From Firmicutes bacterium CAG:238 (lineage in GTDB: Bacteria; Bacillota; Clostridia; Peptostreptococcales; Anaerovoracaceae), in the NCBI GenBank assembly GCA_000435615.1, contig FR882018.1, positions 2,684-17,027 on the forward strand: DNA of 14,344 nt, read 5' to 3'. This document shows, in pieces, positions 6,159 through 14,344 of this stretch (position 1 is the first letter of the stretch; each line of letters opens with the position of its first letter). Both the position numbers and the translations under genes were made by a program. The notes under the pieces were generated by a model. It was not told the DNA's origin. It made no database searches and saw nothing but the letters and a program-made list of their open reading frames with translations.

Positions 6159-6986
6159 ATGGATGGAAACGAATTAAACGCTTTATTCGGAATCGAAGAC
6201 GAAGCGCAGGATGGAGTCGTGGACCAGGAAGGCGAAGTTACGGACGAAGGAGCGGGCGACCTCGAAGATACTGAGCTCGGTCAAGAGGAAGACGCAGATG
6301 GAGTCGCAACCCATCAACAGGCGCCGGAAACAAATCATCAGTTTGCGGAAGCAAGAAAAGCCGCAGAACAGGAGACAAGAAGAGCGAGAGAGGAAGCAAG
6401 GCTTGCACAAGAACAAGTGAGCCTGCTGCAAAACGCGCTCAGAGGCTTTGGCTACGAAGGCACGCCGCAGGAAATTGCAGATGCCATCGAGGCCACAAGA
6501 AGCCAGCGCACGATTGAAGAGGTGGAGGCAGAACGCCTGCAGAGAAGCGAGGAATTCAGCAAGCAAATCGCAAATCACCCGGATGTCGTACGAGCGCGAG
6601 AACTCGCTCAAAGCATTGTCGAAGAACGGAACAGAGAGCTAATCGCAAACGAGCTGAGAAACATCCAGCGAATTAACCCAGAGGTTAAAACCGTTGCAGA
6701 CCTGAGAAACCTCGGCGAAGACCAGGACTATTTCGACTTCCTCGTGGAATCGAAAGGCATGCACATTGATGCCGCGTATAAAAAGGTTATGCAGGGAAAG
6801 ACGCCGCAGACACAGGTAAAGATTGATACACGCGAAAACATTCAGACCTTTAACGGCTCTGAAGGAGCAACTGTGGCAGACATTCCAAAAGACGAGGAGG
6901 CTCTTTGCATGGAATTAAACCCGGGGATGAGCAAAGAAGAAATCAGAAAGTACTACCAAAAGTACCAGAAAGGAGCAAGACGATGA
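6159..6986 (+). CDS. capsid scaffolding protein
   Basis: A 275-residue protein with the build of a scaffold: a strongly acidic, low-complexity N-terminal 50 residues, a long charged helical and probably coiled-coil region (about 60-170) rich in E, R, A and Q, and a small C-terminal part ending in the basic tail YYQKYQKGARR, as expected for a helix that touches the capsid protein inner face. It lies between portal and major capsid genes, the usual place. Scaffolds guide capsid assembly and leave or are degraded before packaging; no prohead protease is encoded in this window, so exit without cleavage is possible. AAAGGA (6144-6149) precedes the ATG. The stop overlaps the next start as ATGA. The call rests on composition and position rather than a conserved motif. 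Confidence 0.78.
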   Translation: MDGNELNALFGIEDEAQDGVVDQEGEVTDEGAGDLEDTELGQEEDADGVATHQQAPETNHQFAEARKAAEQETRRAREEARLAQEQVSLLQNALRGFGYEGTPQEIADAIEATRSQRTIEEVEAERLQRSEEFSKQIANHPDVVRARELAQSIVEERNRELIANELRNIQRINPEVKTVADLRNLGEDQDYFDFLVESKGMHIDAAYKKVMQGKTPQTQVKIDTRENIQTFNGSEGATVADIPKDEEALCMELNPGMSKEEIRKYYQKYQKGARR

Positions 6987-7120
6987 AAAAACCAACATAT
7001 GCCGGAAAGATTACAAACAAAGGCAGCCAGACGGTAGAAGCTATCTTCAAACCGGAAAACGGCAAGAAGGGCATTGTAAAGAAAGGCGACGACCTTAGAG
7101 TGAAGGGAGGCAAGAGATAA
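6983..7120 (+). CDS. small basic hypothetical protein in head operon
   Basis: A 45-residue, lysine- and glycine-rich protein (MKKPTYAGKITNKG at the start, VKGGKR at the end) with a probable small beta fold. I do not recognise the family. It is supported as a gene by AAGGAG just upstream, an ATGA overlap with the scaffold stop, and a TAATG overlap with the next gene, which together imply translational coupling in a packed operon. A longer in-frame version beginning inside the scaffold gene at 6905 lacks support. It might be a minor head protein. Confidence 0.62.
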   Translation: MKKPTYAGKITNKGSQTVEAIFKPENGKKGIVKKGDDLRVKGGKR

Positions 7121-7524
7121 TGAAACTTTATCAGAGACACGACGCGTCACTGCCGCCGCTTGAGCTTGTGCCATGTGCGGCAAGTACGGCTTATAAAATT
7201 GGCATGGGCCTTGTTATATCCGGCGATTCAGCGGCAAAAGTAGGCGCGCAGGAAGTGCCGGAATACATCTGCATGTCAAACAAAACCGGAGCAGCCGGAG
7301 AATTCATTCAGGCAATCCGTGTCAGCAAAGACGACACCTACATAGCGGCACTGTCTGCAGCAGGAACCGACTTAAAGGTCGGCGACAAAGTAACCATTGA
7401 TGCAGACGGCATTCGCGTAACGGCAACCACAACCGCTTCAAACACAGCAGTAGGCGTTGCCAAGATTGTAGCATTCGGAACATCAGAAAAGGCATCGGGA
7501 GATGATGTCTTAATTAAATTTTAG
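7120..7524 (+). CDS. head decoration/stabilising protein (DUF2190-like)
   Basis: A 134-residue protein rich in A, G, T, S and V with alternating beta-strand character, no signal peptide and no membrane segment. Features such as GMGLVISGDSAAKVG and LKVGDKVTIDADGIRVTAT look like the small beta-barrel decoration proteins (DUF2190 type and similar) that bind the outside of capsids. Its position directly before the major capsid gene fits. The ATG overlaps the stop of the preceding gene by one base, and GGGAGG (7105-7110) serves as ribosome binding site. The function is inferred from fold-like composition and position. Confidence 0.65.
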   Translation: MKLYQRHDASLPPLELVPCAASTAYKIGMGLVISGDSAAKVGAQEVPEYICMSNKTGAAGEFIQAIRVSKDDTYIAALSAAGTDLKVGDKVTIDADGIRVTATTTASNTAVGVAKIVAFGTSEKASGDDVLIKF

Positions 7525-7533
7525 GAGGTAAAC

Positions 7534-8538
7534 ATGGGCATTATTTTCTCTGAGGGCTCCGGCGTTAACGATTCCATCTTCGGAAAATGTCAGACCCCGA
7601 TTAAGATTTTTATGGAAAAAAGAACAGAAGCATTTGAGAATGATTCTGTTATCGAAAAACTTTTCAGCATGCAGAAATCGAAGAATTTCGCTGAAAAAGC
7701 AACCGGTATGACATCCATGCACGGGTTCTCACCGGTAGGCGAAGGCGGCGCATATCCAAAAGACGAAATGCAGGAAGGCTATAGCCAGACATTTGAGCAC
7801 GAGACCTGGAAGGACTCCTTCTCCATTACATCCGAAATGGCAGAAGACAGCGTTCTCTTAAACCTCAAAAAGAGACCGGCGGCGTTCCTTAACGGCTATC
7901 ACAGAACAAGAGAACTTTTCGGAGCGGCACTTTTCGGAGCAGCGCTTTCCGGAAGCAATGCGGCCACAATGCGCGGCAAGAAGTTTAAGACAACCGCAAA
8001 CGATGGACTTACGCTGTTTAACACCGCACATACATCTATCACAGGCGAATGTGACGATCAGTCTAACAAATTCACAAACGCATTTTCTGCAGATGTGCTC
8101 GGCAAGATTGAGTGTGAGATGCAGAACTTAAAAGACGACAACGGAAACATCCTTGCGGTGACACCGGACACAATTATCATTCCGAACCTTGCCAGCCTCA
8201 AGAAGTCCGTATTCGAAGCCATCGGCGCAGATAAAGACCCAGCGACGGCAAACAACGGATTCAATTACACGTTCGGACGCTGGAAGGTTGTTGTATGGGC
8301 ATACCTTAACCAGTACATCGCATCCGGAACAGCACCGTTCATCCTGATGTCTTCCCAGTATAACGAAGACTACGGCGGAGCACTTTGGTTCGACAGAAGA
8401 GAGCTCACAATGAAGTCTATCATCGACGAAAACACAGACGACAACGTTTGGAAGGGTAATGCGAGATGGTGTGCAGGCTTCAATGACTGGAGAGCATTCG
8501 CAGTCGGCGGCGCATCGGCAGGAACAACACTTACTTAA
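7534..8538 (+). CDS. major capsid protein
   Basis: A 334-residue protein forming the shell of the head, probably with the HK97 fold. Supporting sequence: a helical region around residues 85-140 (spine helix area, with FGAALFGAAL duplicated at 129-138), the segment LTLFNTAHTS (159-168), which resembles the LF-AHP signature of Mu gpT-like capsid proteins, and a central domain with TPDTIIIPNLASLKK. It follows scaffold and decoration genes and has the best ribosome binding site in the window (TTAGGAGGT, six bases or fewer from the ATG), fitting the high amount of protein needed. No protease or long delta-domain is present. A terminator follows immediately, as usual for highly expressed capsid genes. 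Confidence 0.88.
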   Translation: MGIIFSEGSGVNDSIFGKCQTPIKIFMEKRTEAFENDSVIEKLFSMQKSKNFAEKATGMTSMHGFSPVGEGGAYPKDEMQEGYSQTFEHETWKDSFSITSEMAEDSVLLNLKKRPAAFLNGYHRTRELFGAALFGAALSGSNAATMRGKKFKTTANDGLTLFNTAHTSITGECDDQSNKFTNAFSADVLGKIECEMQNLKDDNGNILAVTPDTIIIPNLASLKKSVFEAIGADKDPATANNGFNYTFGRWKVVVWAYLNQYIASGTAPFILMSSQYNEDYGGALWFDRRELTMKSIIDENTDDNVWKGNARWCAGFNDWRAFAVGGASAGTTLT

Positions 8539-8545
8539 TGAGAAG

Positions 8546-8578
8546 AGAGTGGGAGCATTATTTTGCCCCCCTCTTTTT
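8546..8578 (+). terminator. terminator after the major capsid gene
   Basis: AGAG (8546-8549), GGG (8551-8553) and GC (8555-8556) pair with GC (8565-8566), CCC (8568-8570) and CTCT (8571-8574), giving nine base pairs with one bulge and one mismatch, followed by five T (8574-8578). It begins eight bases after the capsid stop. It probably ends part of the transcripts, so capsid mRNA exceeds that of the connector and tail genes; no clear promoter is visible between it and the next gene. Confidence 0.65.
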
Positions 8579-8611
8579 GAGGTTTTTGAGAAAAAAAGAA
8601 AGGAGCAAAAG

Positions 8612-8800
8612 ATGATTGCAGCAGGATTAAAAAAAGGTGACAAATTTGAAGACGCAGGAAGATACTTCGTAGTTGAAGAGGTTACCAAAGACGGGAACTA
8701 CATTTCAAGAGAAATCAAAGAAGAACAGGCAAAACCAAAGAAGAAAAAGAAGACAGACGAAGCTGACGATTCAAGCGAAAAGGAAACAGACAAGGAGTAA
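8612..8800 (+). CDS. small charged hypothetical protein
   Basis: A 62-residue protein: an N-terminal 38 residues that look like a small beta domain (GLKKGDKFEDAGRYFVVEEV), then a disordered tail with KPKKKKK followed by an acidic D/E/S/T/K stretch to the end. Not recognised as a named family. ATG 8612 is chosen because AAAGGAG (8599-8605) precedes it; the frame stays open upstream to 8459 inside the capsid gene, but that part is without a ribosome binding site. It lies between capsid and connector genes, so a minor head or head-tail joining role is plausible. Its stop overlaps the ribosome binding site region of the next gene, suggesting coupled translation. Confidence 0.62.
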   Translation: MIAAGLKKGDKFEDAGRYFVVEEVTKDGNYISREIKEEQAKPKKKKKTDEADDSSEKETDKE

Positions 8801-8804
8801 AAAA

Positions 8805-9710
8805 ATGAAGTGGAGCGAGATTAAGCTGGCGGCACTGAAGAAGATTGACCCTGCGGTCGCATCTCTCATGCCGACGCGAAACACAAAAGATTATCTCAAT
8901 TCAATCATACCTGCAGCAAACAGAGGACTGTTTGACCTCTCCACCGCGGGAAAATTCATCATCAAAGAGCATTGCATTAACGTTCCGGAGAGCAGAAATC
9001 TCTTAGCGGCAGTAAAAACCGTGCAGCACATCAACGACGACATTGCATACACGGCAGATGGTGCAAAAGCGTTTTACTTCGAGGCAACAGGTCCTTCAAA
9101 AGTAAATATCTATGTCGGAGAAACACTTGCGCTGACGAAGGAAATCGGGGTGCAGAGCAATTTTGAAGTGATAAAAGGCATAATTCCTAACGAGGAGAAA
9201 AAAACGGTCAAAATCCTTTTTTCGGGTTCCTATCCTTATCAATTGAGGAACATCGCATTGTATGAAATCACATTCCCGGATGATGAATCGGTATGGGACT
9301 TTGCGCCTATACTGAGAATTGACCTTAAGACGGTCACGAAGGACTTTTACAGACTTGTGACGACCGATGTCGTAAGAGAGAAGGACGGCTCGTACATCAA
9401 ATTTAAAGACTATGAATGGGAAGGCGACAGCACGCTGATTCTGGATGGACTTACGGAAGGTAATTACAAAGTGCATTACTTTGCTTATCCAAAAGAGATC
9501 ACCGCGGAAACGCCTGACGACTATGAACTTGAACTTGATCCGGAAGTGGCGGCGCTGCTTCCGGTGTATATTGCAGCCGAACTTTACGAAGACGACGACA
9601 GTTCAATGGCGTACTACTTCAGAGAACAGTACAACGAAGCAAAACAAAGACTTGTGCCGACACAAACGCACGGTAAAGCAAAATTCGTCGATAGATGGGG
9701 GTGGAGCTGA
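8805..9710 (+). CDS. head-tail adaptor/connector-like protein
   Basis: A 301-residue protein with three parts: an N-terminal helical segment (1-45), a beta-rich insert (about 75-165, with AFYFEATGPSKVNIYVGETL) resembling a carbohydrate-binding-like sandwich, and a C-terminal helical segment (244-285) around LELDPEVAALLPVYIAAELY and the YNEAKQRL stretch, similar to the helical core of connector proteins that dock under the portal. Neighbours (capsid before, nozzle after) support a connector role at the neck. The start at ATG 8805 is set by AAGGAG (8792-8797), which overlaps the previous stop; upstream in-frame codons to 8673 overlap the previous gene. The stop overlaps the next ATG as TGATG. 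The fold assignment is inference. Confidence 0.65.
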   Translation: MKWSEIKLAALKKIDPAVASLMPTRNTKDYLNSIIPAANRGLFDLSTAGKFIIKEHCINVPESRNLLAAVKTVQHINDDIAYTADGAKAFYFEATGPSKVNIYVGETLALTKEIGVQSNFEVIKGIIPNEEKKTVKILFSGSYPYQLRNIALYEITFPDDESVWDFAPILRIDLKTVTKDFYRLVTTDVVREKDGSYIKFKDYEWEGDSTLILDGLTEGNYKVHYFAYPKEITAETPDDYELELDPEVAALLPVYIAAELYEDDDSSMAYYFREQYNEAKQRLVPTQTHGKAKFVDRWGWS

Positions 9711-11638
9711 TGAACGCACCGAAAGCAAAGACCGTCTACGGCATAAGAATCAAAGACTTTGCCGGAATAGACCTGAGAAACGCACCATCAAAGGTAGACT
9801 TTAGCAGAAGCCCCATGTGCGTCAACATGATAAGGGAAACGGTTGGAAACAACCGAAAAAGACACGGCTATGAGACTGTACTAACACTCGACGGTAAGGT
9901 GAATGGTTTCCATAAACTGAAGACCGCATCGCTTGACAAGGTACTGATTCACGCCGGCACAAAGATATATGAATATGTGGAAAGCACAGAGGATGTATCC
10001 GTTTTATATCAGAATGCAAATAACGCATTTTCGATGTCAAGGCAAATCGCCTCGAAGTTGTACATCCTCGACGGTGCGAATTTTCTTGTCTATGACGGAA
10101 CAACCATACAAAAGACAGAGGATGTTGCGTATATACCGACAGTAAGCTTCGCGAAGACTTATTCAGGAGCAGGCACGAGCCTTGAGCCGATAAATCTTCT
10201 CACGCCGAAGAGAAAGGAACAATTCATAGGCGATAGCGAGCACCTTACATACCAGCTCGGTGCAACCGACATTGACGAAGCTGCCGTGCTCATCGAAGTC
10301 ACAAACGAGACCGGAGGGAGAGACACTCTCACTGAGAACACGGACTTCACGGTTAATCGAACGCTCGGGACGATAACGTTCACAGAAGCAAAACCCACGC
10401 CGAGCGGCGCGGGGACAGACAACATTTTTGTAACCTACTCAAAAACGGTCGCAGGATACGCGGACAGAATAAAAAAGTGTGACATATGCACGCTGTTTGG
10501 AATGAACGGCCAAAGAGACCGCATTTTCGTTTCCGGAAACCCCGACTATCCAAACTATGACTGGTACTGCAAAGTGAATAACCCTGCGTATTTCGGTGAT
10601 ACGTGGTACTCAGTAATAGGCCAGGATGATTCTGCGATCACAGGATACTCAATTCTCAACGGAAACCTCGTGACTTACAAAAACGGCGCAGCCAACGACA
10701 GTAATGTCATCCTGCGGCAAGGAATTTACGACAACAACGCCAATCAGATAGTATTCCAGACGATAGGAAATTACGAAGCGGTTGGAGCACTCGGAAAGCA
10801 CACCTTTGCAACCCTCAAGAATGAACCGATGTATCTCACGACGGAAAAGTCAATCCATGCAATCACGCCATCTGATGTACTCGGCGAGCGGTCTTCACAG
10901 GAGAGATCCTATTACATTTCAACAGAGCTTGCAAAGGAAGCGAACATTGAAGAGGCTTACGCGGCAGAGTACAACGACTTTTACATGCTTGCAACCGGAG
11001 ACAGGGTATACATCCTCGACACACTTCAGGCGGCATACGAAAGAAACACACCGTACTCTAATAGGCAGTATGAAGCTTACCTCTGGACCGGAATAAACGC
11101 AAGAGTGATTGGAGAAATAAGCGGCAGGCTGTTCTTCGGGACTGCAGACGGAAAGCTGAAGAGATTTTTCAATGTGGATGTTGGCGGATTCACAGATGAT
11201 GGAGCCACAACAAACAAGACGATTGAAATAGACGGCCAAGAAGTCACAACGAAAGAAAGCTTTCCGTGCTACTGGGAAACGGGCGAGATATACACCGGAA
11301 GCAGTACTGACCATTCGGAGCTGAAGAAAACCTTCAGGCATCTTGCTGTTGCGTTGAACGCCTACCCGCACACTGGATGCAGAATATGGGCAAAAATCGA
11401 CGGAATCTGGGAAGTGCTTTTTGATTACGACTCATCGGCAAACTATTTAGATTTTTCAGATATTGACTTTAACGATTTTTCGTTCAGAACAGATGACACA
11501 CCGACACTTGTCGGCGGGAAATTTAAAGCAAAGAAAGTTTTACACATCCAATTCAGATTTGAAAATTCAAAGCCGCAGCCGTTCTCGGTTCTTTTTGCGA
11601 AAGCCAAGTACACGGTAGGTAATGAATATCGAAAGTAA
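9710..11638 (+). CDS. tail nozzle/packaged-DNA stabilisation-like protein
   Basis: A 642-residue protein resembling the beta-propeller-like tail nozzle and stabilisation proteins of short-tailed phages (T7 gp12 and P22 gp10 type). The N-terminus has the typical layout of this group: a F-G-I-D-L start followed by an N-M...R-K-R-H-G-Y segment. Repeated strand motifs follow. The middle has a beta-sandwich-like insert (about 160-245), then RDRIFVSGNPDYPNYDWY (about residues 265-282) and YFGDTWYSVIGQDDSAITGY, strongly like a conserved structural protein of Firmicutes podovirus-like genomes. There is no signal peptide or enzyme motif. ATG 9710 overlaps the previous stop; ATG 9695 is possible but less well placed. 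The RBS GTGGAG is close (3 bases). No tape measure or tube gene follows, which agrees with a short tail. Confidence 0.68.
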   Translation: MNAPKAKTVYGIRIKDFAGIDLRNAPSKVDFSRSPMCVNMIRETVGNNRKRHGYETVLTLDGKVNGFHKLKTASLDKVLIHAGTKIYEYVESTEDVSVLYQNANNAFSMSRQIASKLYILDGANFLVYDGTTIQKTEDVAYIPTVSFAKTYSGAGTSLEPINLLTPKRKEQFIGDSEHLTYQLGATDIDEAAVLIEVTNETGGRDTLTENTDFTVNRTLGTITFTEAKPTPSGAGTDNIFVTYSKTVAGYADRIKKCDICTLFGMNGQRDRIFVSGNPDYPNYDWYCKVNNPAYFGDTWYSVIGQDDSAITGYSILNGNLVTYKNGAANDSNVILRQGIYDNNANQIVFQTIGNYEAVGALGKHTFATLKNEPMYLTTEKSIHAITPSDVLGERSSQERSYYISTELAKEANIEEAYAAEYNDFYMLATGDRVYILDTLQAAYERNTPYSNRQYEAYLWTGINARVIGEISGRLFFGTADGKLKRFFNVDVGGFTDDGATTNKTIEIDGQEVTTKESFPCYWETGEIYTGSSTDHSELKKTFRHLAVALNAYPHTGCRIWAKIDGIWEVLFDYDSSANYLDFSDIDFNDFSFRTDDTPTLVGGKFKAKKVLHIQFRFENSKPQPFSVLFAKAKYTVGNEYRK

Positions 11639-11648
11639 AGGAGAGACA

Positions 11649-14081
11649 ATGGGATTATCAGATTATAAATTTACCGAAAATGATTTTTTCGGAAAAACCA
11701 TTGCGGACTTATCCGACACACCATCCTCAGATGGCATGACAGCTGCCGACTTAAAAGCTCGATTTGACCTCATTCCAAAAGTCCTGATAGCCCTAGGCAA
11801 TTTCAATGAGCTTATAGACAAGCTATCAGAGCTCGGAATAGATGGCGCAGTTGTCTCAGGCAATCTTGAGCAAATTAAATATATTCGATTAAACGAAGAT
11901 GGCGTAATAGAAACATCGGCAGACGGGTCGACATGGGCGCAGACAGCATCGTCGGGACACAAAATTTTTGACGAAAAGGGAAAGGAATACCCGCAGCGAG
12001 CAAGACTTAAGTTCCTCAACACTGATGTTTCAGATGACGGAACATATACGATCATACGAGGAGTAAAAGGCGAAATCGGACCACAAGGAGAAAAGGGAGA
12101 CAAAGGCGACAAAGGCGACACTGGAGAAAAAGGCGAAAAAGGAAACACCGGAAGCGTGCTTGTGCCGACTGTCAACGCCGCGGGGGTTATCTCTTGGGAG
12201 CTACAGGAACTGCCGGTGACCCCTGCACCGCAGTCCATCCGAGGACCGCAGGGCATTCAAGGCGTGCAAGGTGAAGCCGGAGCGACAGGCCCTAGAGGCC
12301 CACAGGGCATCCAAGGAGTTCAAGGGGTCCAAGGCCCGCAAGGAAAACAAGGTGAACCGGGTGCAGAGGGCGCGACAGGTGCGACAGGCCCACAAGGAAA
12401 TAGAGGTCCACAAGGCCCACAGGGCGAAAAAGGAGCAAAAGGTGACCAAGGAGAGCCAGGCGAACAGGGGCCTAGAGGACCACAGGGCGTCCAGGGCGAC
12501 ACTGGCCCGCGAGGAGAAAAAGGAGAAAAAGGCGACCAAGGAGTCCAAGGCGTAAGAGGCCTGCAAGGCATCCAAGGGCCAAAAGGCGAAAAAGGCGATC
12601 AAGGGGAGCCGGGAGAGCAAGGCCCCAGAGGTATTCAAGGAATTCAGGGCATCCAAGGAGTCCAAGGCAAACAGGGCGAAAAAGGCGCGACAGGCGACAC
12701 AGGGCCGCAAGGCCCACAAGGCATTCAAGGAGTTCAGGGCAAGCAAGGTGAACCAGGTGCAACCGGCCCGCAAGGAGCTACAGGCGCAACCGGTCCACAA
12801 GGGCCAACTGGAGCGCAGGGCCCACGAGGTGAAAAGGGCACTGACGGAAATTCCTTTACGATTCAAGACATTTATCCGACACTAGCCGCGCTTAAAGAAG
12901 CATATCCTACCGGCAACGAATACGCTTATCAAGTAACTTCGGAGAATAAAGAGATTTTCATTTGGAGCGAGCTTGAAAGCGACTGGAAGAGCCTTGGCGC
13001 ACTGCAAGGACCTGCCGGCCCGCAAGGAGCTACAGGCGCAACCGGGCCACAAGGAGCGACCGGTGACACCGGTCCTCAGGGCCCACAGGGCGAACAAGGC
13101 ATTCAAGGAATTCAAGGCAAACAAGGTGAACAGGGCCCGAAAGGAGATACGGGTGAGCAGGGCCCACAGGGCGAACAAGGTATCCAAGGCATCCAAGGAC
13201 CAAAAGGAGACACAGGGCCTGCTGGCCCACAGGGCGACACCGGCCCGCAAGGTGAAAAAGGAGACCAGGGCGACACTGGCCTACAAGGAGAACAAGGTAT
13301 CCAAGGCATCCAAGGCTTAAAAGGAGACACCGGCCCGCAAGGCGAGAAAGGCGAGAAAGGAGACACCGGCCCACAAGGCTTAAAAGGCGACACTGGCCCA
13401 CAAGGCGAGAAAGGTGACAAAGGCGATCAAGGGGAACAAGGGCCAAAAGGAGACACCGGTCCACGGGGCCCACAAGGCGAACAAGGAATTCAAGGAATCC
13501 AAGGAGAACAAGGACCAGAAGGAGAGCAAGGCCCACAAGGCCCGCAAGGAAATCCCGGTGCGAACGGCACGAACGGCAAAAGCGCATATGAACTGGCGCA
13601 AGAAGCGGGGTATACCGGAACAGAAAGTCAGTTCGCATCTACATTAAGTAATCTCCCCGAAAATACAAATACCGACTTGGAAAACAAAGTTGATAAGGTC
13701 TCGGGAAAAGGGCTGTCAGCAAACGACTATACCACAACTGATAAGAACAAGGTAGCGAACCTTCCAAGTAATACAAACACAGAACTAGCAAAGAAAGGTA
13801 ATGCCGCCTTAATCACCGTAAACAACAAATCTGTACCAGTATCCGCGTGGGCGTCCGACACAACCTATACGGATTTTCCATTCCGTGCAGGAATCGCGAT
13901 TACCGGTTGCACCGCAAACCATAAACCCGATGTTACCTTCTCACTTACAGACGCAGTAAGTGGTAACTATGCACCGATTGCAGAAAGTTACGCAGGCGGC
14001 ATTTATATCTATGCGGCGGAAAAGCCGACAGCGGCATTAACGGTTCCAACGATAACTCTCTTGAAGGAGGTGGGAGCATGA
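11649..14081 (+). CDS. collagen-like tail fibre protein
   Basis: An 810-residue fibre, probably a trimer at the virion surface and likely part of host recognition. Layout: an N-terminal phage module (1-140) with [20 protein letters not shown]; collagen block 1 (141-168); a 30-residue linker; block 2 (199-402, 68 uninterrupted Gly-X-Y triplets); a 51-residue globular spacer (403-453, with [20 protein letters not shown]) resembling a module of phage tail proteins; block 3 (454-645, 64 triplets); and a C-terminal head (646-810) with [15 protein letters not shown] and a small terminal beta domain. X-Y residues are dominated by PQ, IQ, EK, DT and EQ. There is no signal peptide, as expected for a virion protein. 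ATG 11649 follows AAAGGAG (11637-11643); an in-frame ATG at 11622 lies inside the previous gene. Trimer and receptor roles are inferred from collagen-like phage fibres. Confidence 0.85.
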   Translation: MGLSDYKFTENDFFGKTIADLSDTPSSDGMTAADLKARFDLIPKVLIALGNFNELIDKLSELGIDGAVVSGNLEQIKYIRLNEDGVIETSADGSTWAQTASSGHKIFDEKGKEYPQRARLKFLNTDVSDDGTYTIIRGVKGEIGPQGEKGDKGDKGDTGEKGEKGNTGSVLVPTVNAAGVISWELQELPVTPAPQSIRGPQGIQGVQGEAGATGPRGPQGIQGVQGVQGPQGKQGEPGAEGATGATGPQGNRGPQGPQGEKGAKGDQGEPGEQGPRGPQGVQGDTGPRGEKGEKGDQGVQGVRGLQGIQGPKGEKGDQGEPGEQGPRGIQGIQGIQGVQGKQGEKGATGDTGPQGPQGIQGVQGKQGEPGATGPQGATGATGPQGPTGAQGPRGEKGTDGNSFTIQDIYPTLAALKEAYPTGNEYAYQVTSENKEIFIWSELESDWKSLGALQGPAGPQGATGATGPQGATGDTGPQGPQGEQGIQGIQGKQGEQGPKGDTGEQGPQGEQGIQGIQGPKGDTGPAGPQGDTGPQGEKGDQGDTGLQGEQGIQGIQGLKGDTGPQGEKGEKGDTGPQGLKGDTGPQGEKGDKGDQGEQGPKGDTGPRGPQGEQGIQGIQGEQGPEGEQGPQGPQGNPGANGTNGKSAYELAQEAGYTGTESQFASTLSNLPENTNTDLENKVDKVSGKGLSANDYTTTDKNKVANLPSNTNTELAKKGNAALITVNNKSVPVSAWASDTTYTDFPFRAGIAITGCTANHKPDVTFSLTDAVSGNYAPIAESYAGGIYIYAAEKPTAALTVPTITLLKEVGA
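12069..12152 (+). repeat. collagen-coding repeat, block 1 (9 triplets)
   Basis: Nine Gly-X-Y triplets plus a final Gly, rich in GEK and GDK, hence a strongly charged short helix. It is separated from block 2 by a 30-residue linker containing [14 protein letters not shown]. Confidence 0.85.
12243..12854 (+). repeat. collagen-coding repeat, block 2 (68 triplets)
   Basis: 612 bases coding 68 perfect Gly-X-Y triplets with no interruption. Runs of GIQ, GVQ and GPQ recur near GEK, GDQ and GEP triplets. Third-position differences between copies (for example GGC, GGA and GGT for Gly) show age or selection against exact DNA repeats. Confidence 0.88.
13008..13583 (+). repeat. collagen-coding repeat, block 3 (64 triplets)
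   Basis: 576 bases coding 64 perfect Gly-X-Y triplets. The four-triplet unit [10 protein letters not shown] occurs four times within it, alternating with GPKGDTG or GLKGDTG, a higher-order repeat consistent with expansion by unequal recombination or slippage. Confidence 0.88.
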
Positions 14082-14344
14082 TAGGAAGGTCAAATGCAGG
14101 CGGTGGCGGTGCAAAGGTAACTATTGACGGGGTAAAGGTGAAAGATGATTTGAGTTTAATTAGCTCAAATATAGAAAATTTTATGCTAGGAGGCAGCAGT
14201 AGTGGATGGAGTAAAAATTTCACTCCTGTAAAACTAGCAGTTCTCAACGATGGAATCTATTTATATCGCAGTTACAAGTATTTATATAAAATTGAAGATG
14301 ACACAAGCGGCACGAAACCTGTAATTGTGAGTAGTGGCAGCGGG
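14078..14344 (+). CDS. partial phage structural protein, N-terminus only
   Basis: The first 89 codons of a gene cut by the window end. The start overlaps the fibre stop as ATGA, with AAGGAGGT (14064-14071) six bases upstream. The protein begins with a glycine-rich [20 protein letters not shown], then a serine/asparagine stretch, then AVLNDGIYLYRSYKYLYKIE, which could be the first blade of a kelch-like beta-propeller or another tail domain. The DNA is visibly more AT-rich than the fibre gene and upstream genes. Position suggests a second tail tip, fibre or host-interaction protein. Function not known. Confidence 0.7.
   Translation, partial: MIGRSNAGGGGAKVTIDGVKVKDDLSLISSNIENFMLGGSSSGWSKNFTPVKLAVLNDGIYLYRSYKYLYKIEDDTSGTKPVIVSSGSG

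Noticed and set aside
12243..13583. Repetitive DNA suggestive of a CRISPR or satellite array
   Set aside because: The periodicity is 9 bases and follows Gly-X-Y codons in one continuous reading frame; there are no constant repeats separated by unique spacers.
12201..13638. Long minus-strand and other-frame open frames across the collagen region (up to about 220 codons)
   Set aside because: Gly-X-Y coding DNA leaves other frames free of stops; the products are low-complexity mirror images of the repeat with no ribosome binding site of their own.

Overview
This window is a block of tailed-phage DNA, either a free phage or a prophage, almost certainly from a Firmicutes host, most likely a Clostridia-type gut anaerobe. 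The reasons are strong AGGAGG-type ribosome binding sites in front of nearly every gene, a moderate GC content, Firmicutes-phage-like protein sequences (an ArpU/RinA-like regulator, the terminase and portal types, and a collagen-like fibre with modules common in these phages), and tight co-directional packing with ATGA and TGATG overlaps. All supported genes lie on the + strand. No bacterial housekeeping gene, integrase, lysin or holin is visible, so the lifestyle cannot be decided here.

Layout. (1) Positions 1-186 are non-coding and structured: a C-tract, a perfect 8-bp hairpin, and a 12-bp helix shaped like the acceptor stem plus T-arm of a tRNA. (2) 187-1495 holds an HUH-endonuclease replication initiator (rolling-circle type) and a small sigma-70-region-4/ArpU-RinA-like regulator. 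(3) 1496-1710 is a regulatory gap with a TTGTCCG direct repeat and a promoter-like -10, an intrinsic terminator, and a 28-bp alternating purine-pyrimidine tract with a palindrome. (4) 1711-8538 is packaging and head: small and large terminase, portal with an inserted zinc ribbon, a small zinc-ribbon protein overlapping the portal end, scaffold, a 45-aa basic protein, a decoration-like protein and the major capsid protein, closed by a terminator. (5) 8612-11638 is a small charged protein, a head-tail adaptor-like protein and a 642-aa tail nozzle/stabilisation-like protein. (6) 11649 to the end is an 810-residue collagen-like fibre with 141 Gly-X-Y triplets in three blocks, then the start of a more AT-rich gene cut by the window edge.

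How it fits together. The regulator probably switches on the late operon that starts just downstream of it. The terminases package DNA through the portal into a capsid assembled on the scaffold. The adaptor and nozzle close the portal, and the collagen-like protein is probably the host-binding fibre. No tape measure, tail tube or tail-completion gene lies between the head genes and the fibre, which points to a short-tailed (podovirus-like) virion. A rolling-circle initiator placed directly in front of a short-tailed packaging and head module, with a tRNA-like hairpin just upstream, is the most unusual combination in the window. No clearly new enzymatic or defence system is visible; the most promising points are the tRNA-minihelix-like element and possible origin, the layered control region before the terminase, and the zinc-ribbon pair at the portal.
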